From Pseudomonas protegens CHA0 (GTDB lineage Bacteria > Pseudomonadota > Gammaproteobacteria > Pseudomonadales > Pseudomonadaceae), in the NCBI RefSeq assembly GCF_000397205.1, contig NC_021237.1:4589001-4653000 (forward strand): a stretch of 64,000 bases of DNA. The letters run 5' to 3'. A program made the position numbers and the translations under genes. This document shows, in pieces, positions 1 through 7,939 of the stretch (its first letter is position 1; each line of letters begins with the position of its first letter). The notes under the pieces were generated by a model that worked only from the letters and a program-made list of their open reading frames with translations, was not told the DNA's origin and did not search any database.

Positions 1-2
1 TC

Positions 3-443
3 GCCCAGCGCTACTCGACGCCGATGGTGGAAGTGCGCGGCGCGCTGATCGAGGACGGCAAGATCCTCCTGGTGCGCGAGCAGCACGACGGCCTCTGGGC
101 CCTGCCCGGGGGCTACGCCGATGTGGGCCTGTCGGCGGCGCAGAACATCATCAAGGAAGTCCACGAAGAAGCCGGGCTGCAGGTTTCGGTGCGCCAGCTG
201 TACGGCCTGCGGCACAAGGCCAAGGGGCCCTACAAGCCCGACCACCGGGACTTCTACAAGCTCTACTTCCTCTGCGAACGGCAAGACGCCGAGGCCCCGA
301 TGGCCGGCAGCGAAACCAGCGACGCGGCGTTCTTCGCCCCGGACCAGTTGCCGCCGCTGTCCCTGGGACGCACCGTGGAACGGGATATCCAGGAGGCCTT
401 CGACTTCCACGAAGGCCGGCGCAGCGTGGCCCTCTTCGACTGA
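3..443 (+). CDS. NUDIX hydrolase, 5' end outside the window
   Basis: Reading is open from the left edge. An ATG lies at 24, but the residues before it (AQRYSTPMVEVRG) look like the usual linker between an N-terminal helical domain and the NUDIX core, so the true start is probably upstream. NUDIX enzymes hydrolyse nucleoside diphosphates linked to another group, using divalent metal. The core is recognisable from VRGALIEDGKILLVRE and LWALPGGYADVG, followed by the helix KEVHEEAGL. The box deviates from GX5EX7REUXEEXGU: the first Glu is Leu and the Arg of 'RE' is Lys, while the metal-binding EVHEE is intact. The substrate cannot be read from sequence. It is the end of its transcription unit: the next gene has its own promoter. 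Confidence 0.85.
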   Translation, partial: AQRYSTPMVEVRGALIEDGKILLVREQHDGLWALPGGYADVGLSAAQNIIKEVHEEAGLQVSVRQLYGLRHKAKGPYKPDHRDFYKLYFLCERQDAEAPMAGSETSDAAFFAPDQLPPLSLGRTVERDIQEAFDFHEGRRSVALFD

Positions 444-458
444 GCGTGACGGCGCCGA

Positions 459-514
459 TGTAAAGCACCCTTGACATGAAAAAGCGCCCCGCCTAATGTA
501 AAGGACACTTTACT
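459..514 (+). promoter_or_regulatory. Promoter with two 18-bp inverted-repeat operators
   Basis: A -35 TTGACA at 471-476 and a -10-like TAATGT at 494-499 are 17 bp apart. Each is overlapped by an inverted repeat of the form TGTAAAG-N4-CTTTACA: site 1 at 459-476 with one mismatch in the right arm, site 2 at 497-514 with a final T for A. The site centres are 38 bp apart. A ribosome site AAAGGAG precedes the ATG at 530. The layout suggests repression by the HTH protein encoded by the second gene of the operon, which is inference. Confidence 0.7.
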
Positions 515-529
515 AAAAGGAGATCGCCC

Positions 530-904
530 ATGGGCACCAAACGCTATTTCAGGGAATTCGGCCTGGCCTTGCTGGCCTACATCGCTTGCGTGCTGCTGAG
601 CAGCCACTGGCTGGCGGACATGAACCCGGGCCCGGGCAAGATCGCCCTGGCCCTGGTGCCGGTGATCCCCATGGTGGCCATGGCCCTGGCGGTGATGCGC
701 CAGTTGCGACGCATGGACGAACTGGCCCGGCGCATCCAGCTCGAAGCCCTGGGCCTGTCCTTTGTCTGCACCGCGCTGATCACCTTCAGCTACGGCTTCC
801 TGGAAACCGCCGGCCTGCCCCGGCTCTCGATGTTCTACGTATGGCCCGTGATGGGCCTGGTCTGGGCCCTGGCCACGGTGGCCGGCGTGCGGCGCTACCG
901 ATGA
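530..904 (+). CDS. Small inner-membrane protein of unknown function
   Basis: The 124-residue product has four strongly hydrophobic stretches, at about residues 10-28, 38-56, 74-92 and 100-118. A charged loop (RQLRRMDELARRIQ) lies in the middle. It fits a small four-helix membrane protein with no catalytic motif I can name. Its stop overlaps the start of the next gene (ATGA at 901-904), so it is translationally coupled to a Cro-type HTH regulator. Similar pairs of an integral membrane protein and a tiny XRE regulator are common in bacteria and mostly uncharacterised. The promoter in front carries two operator-like repeats. Confidence 0.8.
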   Translation: MGTKRYFREFGLALLAYIACVLLSSHWLADMNPGPGKIALALVPVIPMVAMALAVMRQLRRMDELARRIQLEALGLSFVCTALITFSYGFLETAGLPRLSMFYVWPVMGLVWALATVAGVRRYR

Positions 905-1098
905 ACAACCAACTGCGCGAACTGCGCACCCGGCAAGGCTGGTCCCAGGCCGAACTGGCCACCCGCCTCGAGGTGTCACGGCAGACGGTGAATGCCATCG
1001 AGACCGGGCGCTACGACCCCAGCCTGCCCCTGGCGTTCAAGATTGCCCGGGCCTTCCAGCTGCCCATCGAAAGCATTTTCAGCCCCGACGAGGACTGA
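901..1098 (+). CDS. XRE-family transcriptional regulator, 65 residues
   Basis: This is a single helix-turn-helix domain with no effector domain: LRELRTRQGWSQAELATRLE, then VSRQTVNAIETGRYDPSLPL, then a third block ending IESIFSPDED. The order and spacing are those of the YozG/Cro-like small regulators. The start overlaps the stop of the membrane-protein gene by 4 bases. It is the best candidate to bind the twin TGTAAAG-N4-CTTTACA sites in front of the operon. Its signal is unknown, and the co-transcribed membrane protein may modulate it. Confidence 0.88.
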   Translation: MNNQLRELRTRQGWSQAELATRLEVSRQTVNAIETGRYDPSLPLAFKIARAFQLPIESIFSPDED

Positions 1099-1220
1099 AC
1101 CGCCGGTGAACCAATCTGGCCCAAGGGTGCACCGCTTTCGCCCCCGGGCCACAGGCACCCGGTGCAGGGGCACGGGCATCGGCTATAACTGCTGGGGCGC
1201 CCGGCCCTGCCGTCAAGGAT

Positions 1221-1236
1221 TGGCACGGCGCCTGCA
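1221..1236 (+). promoter_or_regulatory. Sigma54 (RpoN)-type promoter for codB
   Basis: TGGCACG, four bases, then CTGCA. The invariant GG and GC are exactly 10 bp apart, and only one base differs from the consensus TGGCACG-N4-TTGCA. It lies 35-50 bp before the codB ATG. A perfect short palindrome (GCACC-C-GGTGC, 1155-1165) sits about 60 bp upstream, where an activator such as NtrC could bind, though it is shorter than a normal NtrC site. No experimental support is available here. Confidence 0.55.
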
Positions 1237-1270
1237 ACAGCGTGGCATCACTGCGACCAGGGACAGGCCC

Positions 1271-2542
1271 ATGACCCAGCACGAACCCGGCAACGACTAC
1301 CCCTTGAGCGAAGTTCCGCAGCACGCCCGCAAGGGCCTGGCCTCCATGGCCATGGTGCTGCTGGGCTTCACCTTCTTCACTGCCACCATGTTCGCCGGCG
1401 GCAAGCTGGGGGTGGCCTTCGACTTCACCACCCTGCTGGTGGTGATCCTCGTCGGTAACCTGCTGCTGGGGATCTACGCCGCCAGCCTGGGCTACATCGC
1501 CTTCAAGAGCGGGCTGAACACGGTGCTGATGGGGCGTTTCTGCTTCGGCGAACGGGGCAGCAAGCTCAGCGACCTGATCCTGGGTTTCACCCAGATCGGC
1601 TGGTACGCCTGGGGCACCGCCACCGCCGCGGTGGTGCTGGGCAAGTATTTCCAGCTGGATCCGGGTGCGGTACTGGGGCTGATGCTGCTGTTCGGCATGG
1701 CCTTCTGCGCCACCGCCTACATCGGTTATCGCGGCCTGGAGATCCTGTCCTGGATCGCGGTGCCGGCCATGGGCCTGCTGTTGCTGCTGTCGATGTGGGT
1801 GGCCACCCGGCAGATCGGCGGCCTCGACGGTTTGCTGGGGGTCACGCCAAGCGCCAGCCTGGACCTCTCCAGCGCCATCACCCTGGTGTTCGGCACCTTC
1901 GTCAGCGGCGCCACCCAGGCCACCAACTGGACCCGTTTTTCCCGCTCGGCGCGGGTGGCGGTGAGCGCCAGCCTGATCGGCTTCTTTATCGGCAACGGCC
2001 TGATGGTGCTGATCGGTGCCTACGGCGCCATCGTCTACCAGCAGCCGGACGTGGTCGAAGTGCTACTGCTCCAGGGTTTTGCCATGGCGGCCATGGCCAT
2101 GCTGCTGTTGAACATCTGGAGCACCCAGGACAACACCATCTACAACTTCGCCGTGGCCGGCTGCAACCTGTTGCGCACCGACCGGCGCAAGACCGTGACC
2201 CTGGTGGGCGCGCTGATCGGCACCCTGCTGGCGATGCTCGGCATGTACGACCTGCTGGTGCCCTACCTGATCCTGCTGGGCACGGTGATTCCGCCGATTG
2301 GCGGGGTGATCATGGCGGACTTCTTCTACCGCTGGCGCGGCCGCTACCCGCGCCTGGCCGACAGCCAGTTGCCGGCCTGGAACTGGCCGGGCCTGGCCGC
2401 CTATGGCCTGGGCACCCTGGCAGCCTTCTGCTCGCCCTGGGTCGCGCCGCTGGTGGGCATCGGCGTGGCCAGCCTGAGCTATGTCCTGCTCAGCGCCTGG
2501 CTCCGCGCCCGCACCAGCGCCACCCTCGACGCCCGGGCCTGA
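1271..2542 (+). CDS. codB: Cytosine permease (NCS1 family)
   Basis: A 423-residue, about 12-helix transporter of the nucleobase:cation symporter-1 family, predicted to import cytosine across the inner membrane. The N-terminus (DYPLSEVPQHARKG) and first helix (FTFFTATMFAGGKLGVAF) are typical of CodB. ATG at 1271 is chosen because the family starts shortly before this DYPL motif; the open frame further upstream is not CodB-like. It is followed after 170 bp by codA, as in the classic import-then-deaminate pair. A sigma54-like promoter lies 35 bp upstream, which would tie expression to nitrogen limitation. Confidence 0.92.
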   Translation: MTQHEPGNDYPLSEVPQHARKGLASMAMVLLGFTFFTATMFAGGKLGVAFDFTTLLVVILVGNLLLGIYAASLGYIAFKSGLNTVLMGRFCFGERGSKLSDLILGFTQIGWYAWGTATAAVVLGKYFQLDPGAVLGLMLLFGMAFCATAYIGYRGLEILSWIAVPAMGLLLLLSMWVATRQIGGLDGLLGVTPSASLDLSSAITLVFGTFVSGATQATNWTRFSRSARVAVSASLIGFFIGNGLMVLIGAYGAIVYQQPDVVEVLLLQGFAMAAMAMLLLNIWSTQDNTIYNFAVAGCNLLRTDRRKTVTLVGALIGTLLAMLGMYDLLVPYLILLGTVIPPIGGVIMADFFYRWRGRYPRLADSQLPAWNWPGLAAYGLGTLAAFCSPWVAPLVGIGVASLSYVLLSAWLRARTSATLDARA

Positions 2543-2604
2543 ACCCGGGCCTTGCCCTCCCGGCGCGTTCCGGGTCTATCATGACCCGCCCCGAACCACC
2601 TGCC

Positions 2605-2630
2605 TGCTTCGACCGGTACCGGTTGAAGCA
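2605..2630. promoter_or_regulatory. 26-bp near-perfect palindrome between codB and codA
   Basis: Outer arms TGCTTC and GAAGCA flank the perfect 12-bp core ACCGGTACCGGT; only one base pair (G/T at 2611 and 2624) is mismatched. It lies 83 bp before the codA ATG. It could be a dimeric operator of LacI type or, in RNA, a long hairpin that adjusts the codB:codA ratio. No T-run follows, so it is not a standard terminator. Confidence 0.55.
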
Positions 2631-2712
2631 CAGCCCAATGACCGAGGGACAAGGGCCGCCGCCCGGATCCCACGGCTGAACCGCTGATTGCCCGACCCGA
2701 GGAACCGCTCCG

Positions 2713-3969
2713 ATGCTGATCACCAACGCCCGCCTGCGCCACCGTGAAGGCCTGCACCAACTGCACCTGGAAAACGGCCGCATCGCCCGCATCGTCCAGC
2801 AGGGCCCGGACGCCCCCACCGCCGCGCCGGCCTTCGGCCCCGAGCACCTGGATGCCGGCGGCAACCTGGTGGTGCCGCCCTTCGTCGAACCGCACATTCA
2901 CCTGGACGCCACCCTCACCGCGGGCGAGCCGCGCTGGAACATGAGCGGCACCCTGTTCGAAGGCATCGAGTGCTGGGGCGAACGCAAGGCCACCATCACC
3001 GCCGAAGACACCCGCGCCCGCGCCCACAAGACCATCCGCGCCCTGGCCGCCCACGGCATCCAGCATGTACGCACCCATGTCGACGTCACCGACCCGGACC
3101 TCACCGCCCTCAAGGCCATGCTCGAAGTGCGCGAGCAAAGCGCGCACCTGATCGACCTGCAGATCGTCGCCTTCCCCCAGGAGGGCATCGAATCGTTCCG
3201 CAACGGCCGCGAGCTGATGGAAGAAGCCATCCGCCTGGGCGCCGATGTGGTGGGCGGTATTCCGCACTTCGAATACACCCGGGACCAGGGCGTGAGCTCG
3301 GTGAAGTTCCTCATGGACCTGGCCGAACGCACCGATTGCCTGGTGGACGTGCACTGCGACGAAACCGATGACCCGCATTCGCGCTTTCTTGAAGTGCTGG
3401 CCGAAGAAGCGCGCAGCCGGGGCATGGGCTCCCGGGTCACCGCCAGCCACACCACCGCCATGGGCTCCTACGACAACGCCTACTGCGCCAAGCTGTTCCG
3501 CCTGCTGGGGCATTCGGGCATCAGCTTCGTCTCCTGCCCCACCGAAAGCATCCACCTGCAGGGGCGCTTCGACAGCTTCCCGAAACGCCGCGGCGTGACC
3601 CGGGTCAATGAGCTGCTGGAGGCCGGGATGAACGTGTGCTTTGGCCAGGACTCGATTGTCGACCCCTGGTACCCCCTGGGTAACGGCAACATCCTGCGGG
3701 TACTGGAAGCCGGCCTGCACATCTGCCACATGCTCGGCTACCGCAACTTGCAGAACGCCCTGGACCTGGTCACCGACAACAGCGCCAAGGCCCTGGCCCT
3801 GGGCGAGCGCTACGGCATCGAAGAAGGTCGCCCGGCGAACCTGCTGATCCTGTCTGCCGACAGCGATTACGAAATGATCCGAAGCCAGGGCCTGGCGCTG
3901 TACTCCATCCGCCACGGCAAAGTGCTGATGCAACGGCAGATGGCCCAGGTGCAACTGGCCGGCGACTGA
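2713..3969 (+). CDS. codA: Cytosine deaminase
   Basis: An amidohydrolase-fold enzyme converting cytosine to uracil and ammonia; cytoplasmic. The 418-residue protein keeps the full metal and active-site set at the same numbers as the E. coli enzyme: His61 and His63 (EPHIHLD), Gln156, His214 and Glu217 (VDVHCDE), His246 and Asp313 (GQDS). It has one metal centre, iron in the E. coli protein. It sits behind codB and probably shares its transcript, with a long palindrome in the spacer. The released ammonia makes the pair a nitrogen-scavenging route, in line with the sigma54-like promoter. Confidence 0.95.
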   Translation: MLITNARLRHREGLHQLHLENGRIARIVQQGPDAPTAAPAFGPEHLDAGGNLVVPPFVEPHIHLDATLTAGEPRWNMSGTLFEGIECWGERKATITAEDTRARAHKTIRALAAHGIQHVRTHVDVTDPDLTALKAMLEVREQSAHLIDLQIVAFPQEGIESFRNGRELMEEAIRLGADVVGGIPHFEYTRDQGVSSVKFLMDLAERTDCLVDVHCDETDDPHSRFLEVLAEEARSRGMGSRVTASHTTAMGSYDNAYCAKLFRLLGHSGISFVSCPTESIHLQGRFDSFPKRRGVTRVNELLEAGMNVCFGQDSIVDPWYPLGNGNILRVLEAGLHICHMLGYRNLQNALDLVTDNSAKALALGERYGIEEGRPANLLILSADSDYEMIRSQGLALYSIRHGKVLMQRQMAQVQLAGD

Positions 3970-3982
3970 CCCGTGGCGATGC

Positions 3983-4642
3983 TTACTTGACCCGAAACGG
4001 CTGGGCCCCCATGAACGCCAGCGGCAACAGCGGCAGGGCGAGGATCGTCAATACACCGTCTGCGGTGAGGGTAACCGGCGTCAGCAACACCTGGCCGACC
4101 TTGCTCTTCTCCCGGTACGCCGAGAAATTCAGGGTGTAGGTGCTGTTCAACGCGTTGGCCGGATAGGCGCTGATATCCCGCTTGGACTCAAAGCGGCTGC
4201 CGCGAATGGCATAGCGGTGCAACAGGGCGTTCTGCGACCTTGCAACAACGAAGCCCAAAGCCTGGGCTGCATCGATCTGCTGGGCGTCGAGCTGGTCCAG
4301 CCCGGGTATCCTCAGGACCAGCTCACCCTCCAGGTTCTGCCACGCATTGACGAGGATCTGCGAAAACTCGGCCTGCATTTTCCCATGCAGGTCCGACTTG
4401 ATGGCCTTCAGCAACTCAGGATCGACCATCACGAAGTAGTGATACTGCTTGCCAAGAATGACGAAGCTCTTCGCGTCCGCCGTGATGTAGAACTGGCTGA
4501 CGGTTTCCGTATAGACCTCATTGCTGGCCCGGCTTTCGTACAGCCTGCTGGTCAGACAGCCGCCAAGGCTGCCAGCGACCGCAGCCCCCAGGGCCATAAC
4601 CGTGCCTTTGAGCAAAGCTCGGCGAGGCGTTCCTTTTTGCAT
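3983..4642 (-). CDS. Putative exported lipoprotein of unknown function
   Basis: The start at 4642 is preceded by AAAGGA and gives a clear export signal: MQKGTPRRALLKG, a hydrophobic core, then LGGC with Cys29 as the likely lipidation site. The paired Arg7-Arg8 could suggest Tat export, but the motif is incomplete. The mature part (about 190 residues) begins LTSRLYESRASNEVYTE and has no cysteine or catalytic motif that I recognise; it is rich in beta-strand-like segments. It converges on codA with 13 bp between them and appears monocistronic. Confidence 0.7.
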   Translation of the reverse strand: MQKGTPRRALLKGTVMALGAAVAGSLGGCLTSRLYESRASNEVYTETVSQFYITADAKSFVILGKQYHYFVMVDPELLKAIKSDLHGKMQAEFSQILVNAWQNLEGELVLRIPGLDQLDAQQIDAAQALGFVVARSQNALLHRYAIRGSRFESKRDISAYPANALNSTYTLNFSAYREKSKVGQVLLTPVTLTADGVLTILALPLLPLAFMGAQPFRVK

Positions 4643-4751
4643 GTCGAGTCCTTTCGGTAAATGTGGGCTGTATCGAGCGACCAGCCGCGACTGCCGCCAC
4701 GCTATAGAAACTCCAGCCGTTTTGCACTCCGCCACCGCGACTCCGGCGTCC

Positions 4752-5750
4752 TCACTCAGCCAGTGCCAGCGCCGTGCCGAACAGGCTCACCCGGGTCAAC
4801 ACCCCGTCGGTCTCTTGCAACATCAAGGGCGCGGTGCCGCCCGGCATCAGCACTTCGACCCGTCCGGCCTTGACCCAGCCCACCCGCCACGCCGCGCAGG
4901 CCACGGCGCTGGCGCTGGTGCCCGAAGAGGCGGTCGGCCCTTCGCCGCGTTCGAACACCCGGGCGACGATGCGCTGCGCCGATTCCCGCGCCGCCCATTG
5001 CAGGTTGACCCCCGCCGGGCAGGGTTCGCCGCTGCCCAGGGGCAAGGCAAAAGCAGTGGCCGTCAGCCCTTCGGCCAGTGGCGCTTCGAGCATCTGCGGG
5101 TTGCCGGGCAAGGCCTCGGCATCCTCCAGCAGGGTCACGCAGTGCGGGTTGCCGATGCGCACGAACTGGCTGTGCTCCCACCGCGGGTCGAGTGCCTGCA
5201 ACGGTGCCACCCGGCTCAGCTCGCGACCGTTCAAGGTCACCGCCTCGACGCCAATGGCGGCCACCGCCTCGGGCCCGAAGGACGGCTGGCCGAGGTCCAG
5301 CCAGAACCCTGGCACCCCCGCCACCCGGGCCGGCTCCACCACGGTGGCCACCGGCGAGGTACCGGTGGGCTGGTCATGGTGCACCTGCAACAGGGTTGGC
5401 CCCTGCTCGGCCAGCAACCCCTGCTCGGCCAGGGCCTGGGAAAAGATCGTCAAACCATTGCCACTGCGCTCGGCCAGGGTGCCGTCGGTGTTGACGATCA
5501 GCAGATCGAAGGGCGCCACGTCCTGGAACGGCCCCACCAGCAGACCGTCGCTACGGTGGGCCTTGGCCCCCGGCGGGCGGGTGCCCGGAGCCCAGTCACA
5601 GAGGGCGGCGATGGCCTGCTCGCTCCACAAGCGCCGGTCCCGCGCGGCCTGCGCGGCGCTGCCGGGCAAGGCGACCCCCAGGCTGCGCAACCGCGCGGGT
5701 GTCACCACCCCATAGATGTTGCCCCGTGCATCGTAGAACGCCGCCATCAC
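4752..5750 (-). CDS. Diaminopimelate epimerase-fold protein lacking both catalytic cysteines
   Basis: 332 residues. Two blocks place it in the DapF/PhzF fold: NTDGTLAERSGNG (residues 87-99) and RGEGPTASSGTSASA (268-282). In DapF the corresponding blocks carry the two cysteines (..CGNG.. and ..ACGTGA..) that act as acid and base in racemising the alpha carbon. Here they are Ser96 and Ser276; the codons read AGT and TCG. Other family features remain, including IGNPHCV at 199-205. It may be a different isomerase or dehydratase, as Cys-to-Ser/Thr changes do occur in the related proline-racemase family. It is unlikely to supply the cell's lysine-pathway epimerase. The gene stands alone between a lipoprotein and an Lrp regulator. 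Confidence 0.8.
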   Translation of the reverse strand: MMAAFYDARGNIYGVVTPARLRSLGVALPGSAAQAARDRRLWSEQAIAALCDWAPGTRPPGAKAHRSDGLLVGPFQDVAPFDLLIVNTDGTLAERSGNGLTIFSQALAEQGLLAEQGPTLLQVHHDQPTGTSPVATVVEPARVAGVPGFWLDLGQPSFGPEAVAAIGVEAVTLNGRELSRVAPLQALDPRWEHSQFVRIGNPHCVTLLEDAEALPGNPQMLEAPLAEGLTATAFALPLGSGEPCPAGVNLQWAARESAQRIVARVFERGEGPTASSGTSASAVACAAWRVGWVKAGRVEVLMPGGTAPLMLQETDGVLTRVSLFGTALALAE

Positions 5751-5928
5751 ACCGCCTCCTGGAAAACCGAGCCACTGACATTACGGAGAAACCGGCGGCT
5801 CGACCAGAGGACAACACCGGCTCAGGCCGGCAAGACGACCTGTGCGCGGTACCCCAGCCGACGCCACCTGCCACAGAAGCCCCTGGGTTCGTGGCTTTCT
5901 CGGGCAAGCCCCGCAGGCCCCCTGAACC

Positions 5929-6399
5929 TCAGCCGGCCGTGGGCACTTCCAGGCCGACCTTGACCCGGTTCATCGCCACCAGGGTCTTGAAGCGCTTGAC
6001 GTTGGGGTTGTCGAAGAACAGTTCGCGGGTCAGCTGGGTGTACTGGGCCATGTTGCGCACGCAGAAAATCAGCACGAAATCGCACTCGCCGGCCACGTAG
6101 TAGCACTGCTGGACCTGGGGGCAGGCCTGGAAGTTGCGCTTGAGGGCGTCGATCTGGTCGATGCGCTCACTCTCCACTTCCACCTCGACGATGATGCTCA
6201 GTTCGTGCCCCAGGGCATCCGGCGCGACGATGGCGCTGTAGCGCTCGATCACCCCCTCGTCGCAGAGGCGCTTGAGCCGCCGGTTGACCGCCGCGGTGGA
6301 CAGGTTGACCCGCAGCCCCAGCTCGCTTTGCGCGGTGCTGGCGTCACGTTGCAGCTCGGCGAGCAGCTTCAGGTCGTAGGCGTCGAGGCTGGCATTCAT
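5929..6399 (-). CDS. Lrp/AsnC-family transcriptional regulator
   Basis: 156 residues. The N-terminal winged helix reads LDAYDLKLLAELQRDAST, then LSTAAVNRRLKRLCDEGVIERY. The C-terminal half is the RAM/AsnC ligand-binding and oligomerisation domain (EVESERIDQIDALKRNFQACPQVQQCYYVAGECDF). ATG at 6399 is chosen since the helix-turn-helix begins seven residues later. It is divergent from an MFS gene (start 6641), and the 241-bp spacer holds an A/T-rich patch near 6485-6497 that could be its operator. Regulation of the neighbouring transporter by an amino-acid ligand is inference. Confidence 0.9.
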   Translation of the reverse strand: MNASLDAYDLKLLAELQRDASTAQSELGLRVNLSTAAVNRRLKRLCDEGVIERYSAIVAPDALGHELSIIVEVEVESERIDQIDALKRNFQACPQVQQCYYVAGECDFVLIFCVRNMAQYTQLTRELFFDNPNVKRFKTLVAMNRVKVGLEVPTAG

Positions 6400-6640
6400 G
6401 GGCAGGAAAACTCCGGGAAGGAACGGCACGCACTGCAACGTTTTTGTGCACAGCCGCCGATTATGCGAAACAAACCGCCGGCCTGCGCAAATTTATTTCA
6501 CCCGCAACCCGCTGCAGAAGCACTGCGCTGCGGATTTCTGCAACCTTCGAGGGCCAGATTTGTCACAATCCCCACCCGGCCGCCATCACGCCATGGGGGC
6601 ATCAGGCGGCCGGCAGCGAGTTCGATCGCCAAGGATTTTT

Positions 6641-7792
6641 ATGACTGCCAGCAACACCCACTTCCAGGCCACCCCCGGCCGCCTCGAACAGATGTCCACG
6701 CGCATCGCCTTTTTCATCGCCGGCTTCGGCATTGCCGCCTGGGCCCCGCTGGTGCCCTACGCCAAGGCCCGGGCCGGGCTCGACGAAGGCACCCTGGGCC
6801 TGTTGCTGCTGTGCCTGGGGGTGGGTTCGATCCTCGCGATGCCGATTGCCGGCGCCCTGGCCGGGCGCTTCGGCTGCCGCAAAGTGATGGCCGGCGGCAC
6901 CCTGCTGATCTGCCTGGCCCTGCCCTTGCTGGCCACCCTGACCTCGATTCCGCTGCTGATGGCCGCGCTGTTCATGTTCGGCGCCGGGCTGGGCGGCGTG
7001 GATTCCACGGTCAACCTGCAAGCGGTGATTGTCGAGCGGGCCAGCGGCAAGACCATGATGTCGGGCTTTCACGGGCTGTTCAGCCTGGGCGGGATCGTCG
7101 GCGCCGCGGGGGTCAGCGCCCTGCTCGGCCTGGGCCTGTCGCCACTGGGCGCGACCCTGGTGGTGATCGCCCTGATGCTGCTGGCGCTGCTCAAGGCCGC
7201 GCCGCACATGCTGCCCTATGGCAGCCAGAGCTCGGGCCCGGCCTTTGCCGTGCCCCATGGTGTGGTGCTGTTCATCGGCTGCCTGTGCTTCGTGGTGTTC
7301 CTCGCCGAAGGCGCGGTGCTGGACTGGAGCGCGGTCTTCCTCACCGCCGAGCGCGACCTGGATGCCGCCTACGCCGGCCTGGGCTACGCCGCCTTCGCCC
7401 TGACCATGACCCTGGGCCGCCTGACGGGCGATGCCATCGTCCATCGCCTGGGCGCGCGCCGGGTGATCATCATCGGCGGCACCACGGCCGCCGCTGGCCT
7501 GTTGCTGGCGACCCTGGCCCCGGCCTGGGAGGCGGCGCTGGTGGGTTATGCCCTGGTGGGCGCGGGTTGCTCGAACATAGTGCCGGTGCTCTACACCGCC
7601 GTGGGCAAGCAGAACGTCATGCCCGAAAGCATCGCCGTGCCGGCCATCACCACCCTGGGTTACGCCGGCATCCTGGCCGGGCCGGCGGTGATCGGCTTCA
7701 TTGCCCATGGCAGCAGCCTGAGCGCGGCCTTCGGCCTGATCGCGGTCCTGCTGCTGGCGGTGGCCGCCAGCGGCAAGGTACTCAAGGTCTGA
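6641..7792 (+). CDS. MFS transporter, YbjJ-like
   Basis: 383 residues with about 12 membrane segments. Start ATG at 6641 follows AAGGA. The first helix (TRIAFFIAGFGIAAWAPLVPYAKAR) and the loop GRFGCRKVMAGG after helix 2 match the YbjJ-like branch of the major facilitator superfamily. The substrate is not known for this branch. It is divergently arranged with the Lrp-type regulator, which may control it. No terminator hairpin is obvious after the stop, but REP-like repeats begin 45 bp downstream. Confidence 0.85.
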   Translation: MTASNTHFQATPGRLEQMSTRIAFFIAGFGIAAWAPLVPYAKARAGLDEGTLGLLLLCLGVGSILAMPIAGALAGRFGCRKVMAGGTLLICLALPLLATLTSIPLLMAALFMFGAGLGGVDSTVNLQAVIVERASGKTMMSGFHGLFSLGGIVGAAGVSALLGLGLSPLGATLVVIALMLLALLKAAPHMLPYGSQSSGPAFAVPHGVVLFIGCLCFVVFLAEGAVLDWSAVFLTAERDLDAAYAGLGYAAFALTMTLGRLTGDAIVHRLGARRVIIIGGTTAAAGLLLATLAPAWEAALVGYALVGAGCSNIVPVLYTAVGKQNVMPESIAVPAITTLGYAGILAGPAVIGFIAHGSSLSAAFGLIAVLLLAVAASGKVLKV

Positions 7793-7837
7793 GCCACTAA
7801 AGCACAGCATTGCGCCAGGGATTCGCCGCCCTCCATG

Positions 7838-7936
7838 CAGGAGCTGGCTTGCCAGCGAAGGGGCCGCCCGCCATGGCCCATCTCCCAGAACCTGCGCCGC
7901 TCTGGGGATTCGCCGGCAAGCCGGCGCCTGTTGCGG
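7838..7936. repeat. REP-like intergenic repeat pair
   Basis: Two short palindromic units in the gap between convergent genes: GAGCTGGCTTGCCAGCGAAG at about 7841-7860, and TTCGCCGGCAAGCCGGCGCC at about 7909-7928. Both belong to the 'ggcttgcc' REP family seen again near 52310, 54915 and 58235. Confidence 0.7.
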
Positions 7937-7939
7937 GGG

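Noticed and set aside
2479..2687. Small plus-strand frame overlapping the end of codB
   Set aside because: It overlaps codB in another frame and lacks a ribosome site; the spacer holds a palindrome instead.
2479..3954. A 491-codon open frame antisense to codA
   Set aside because: codA has all its catalytic residues; the antisense frame is a shadow.
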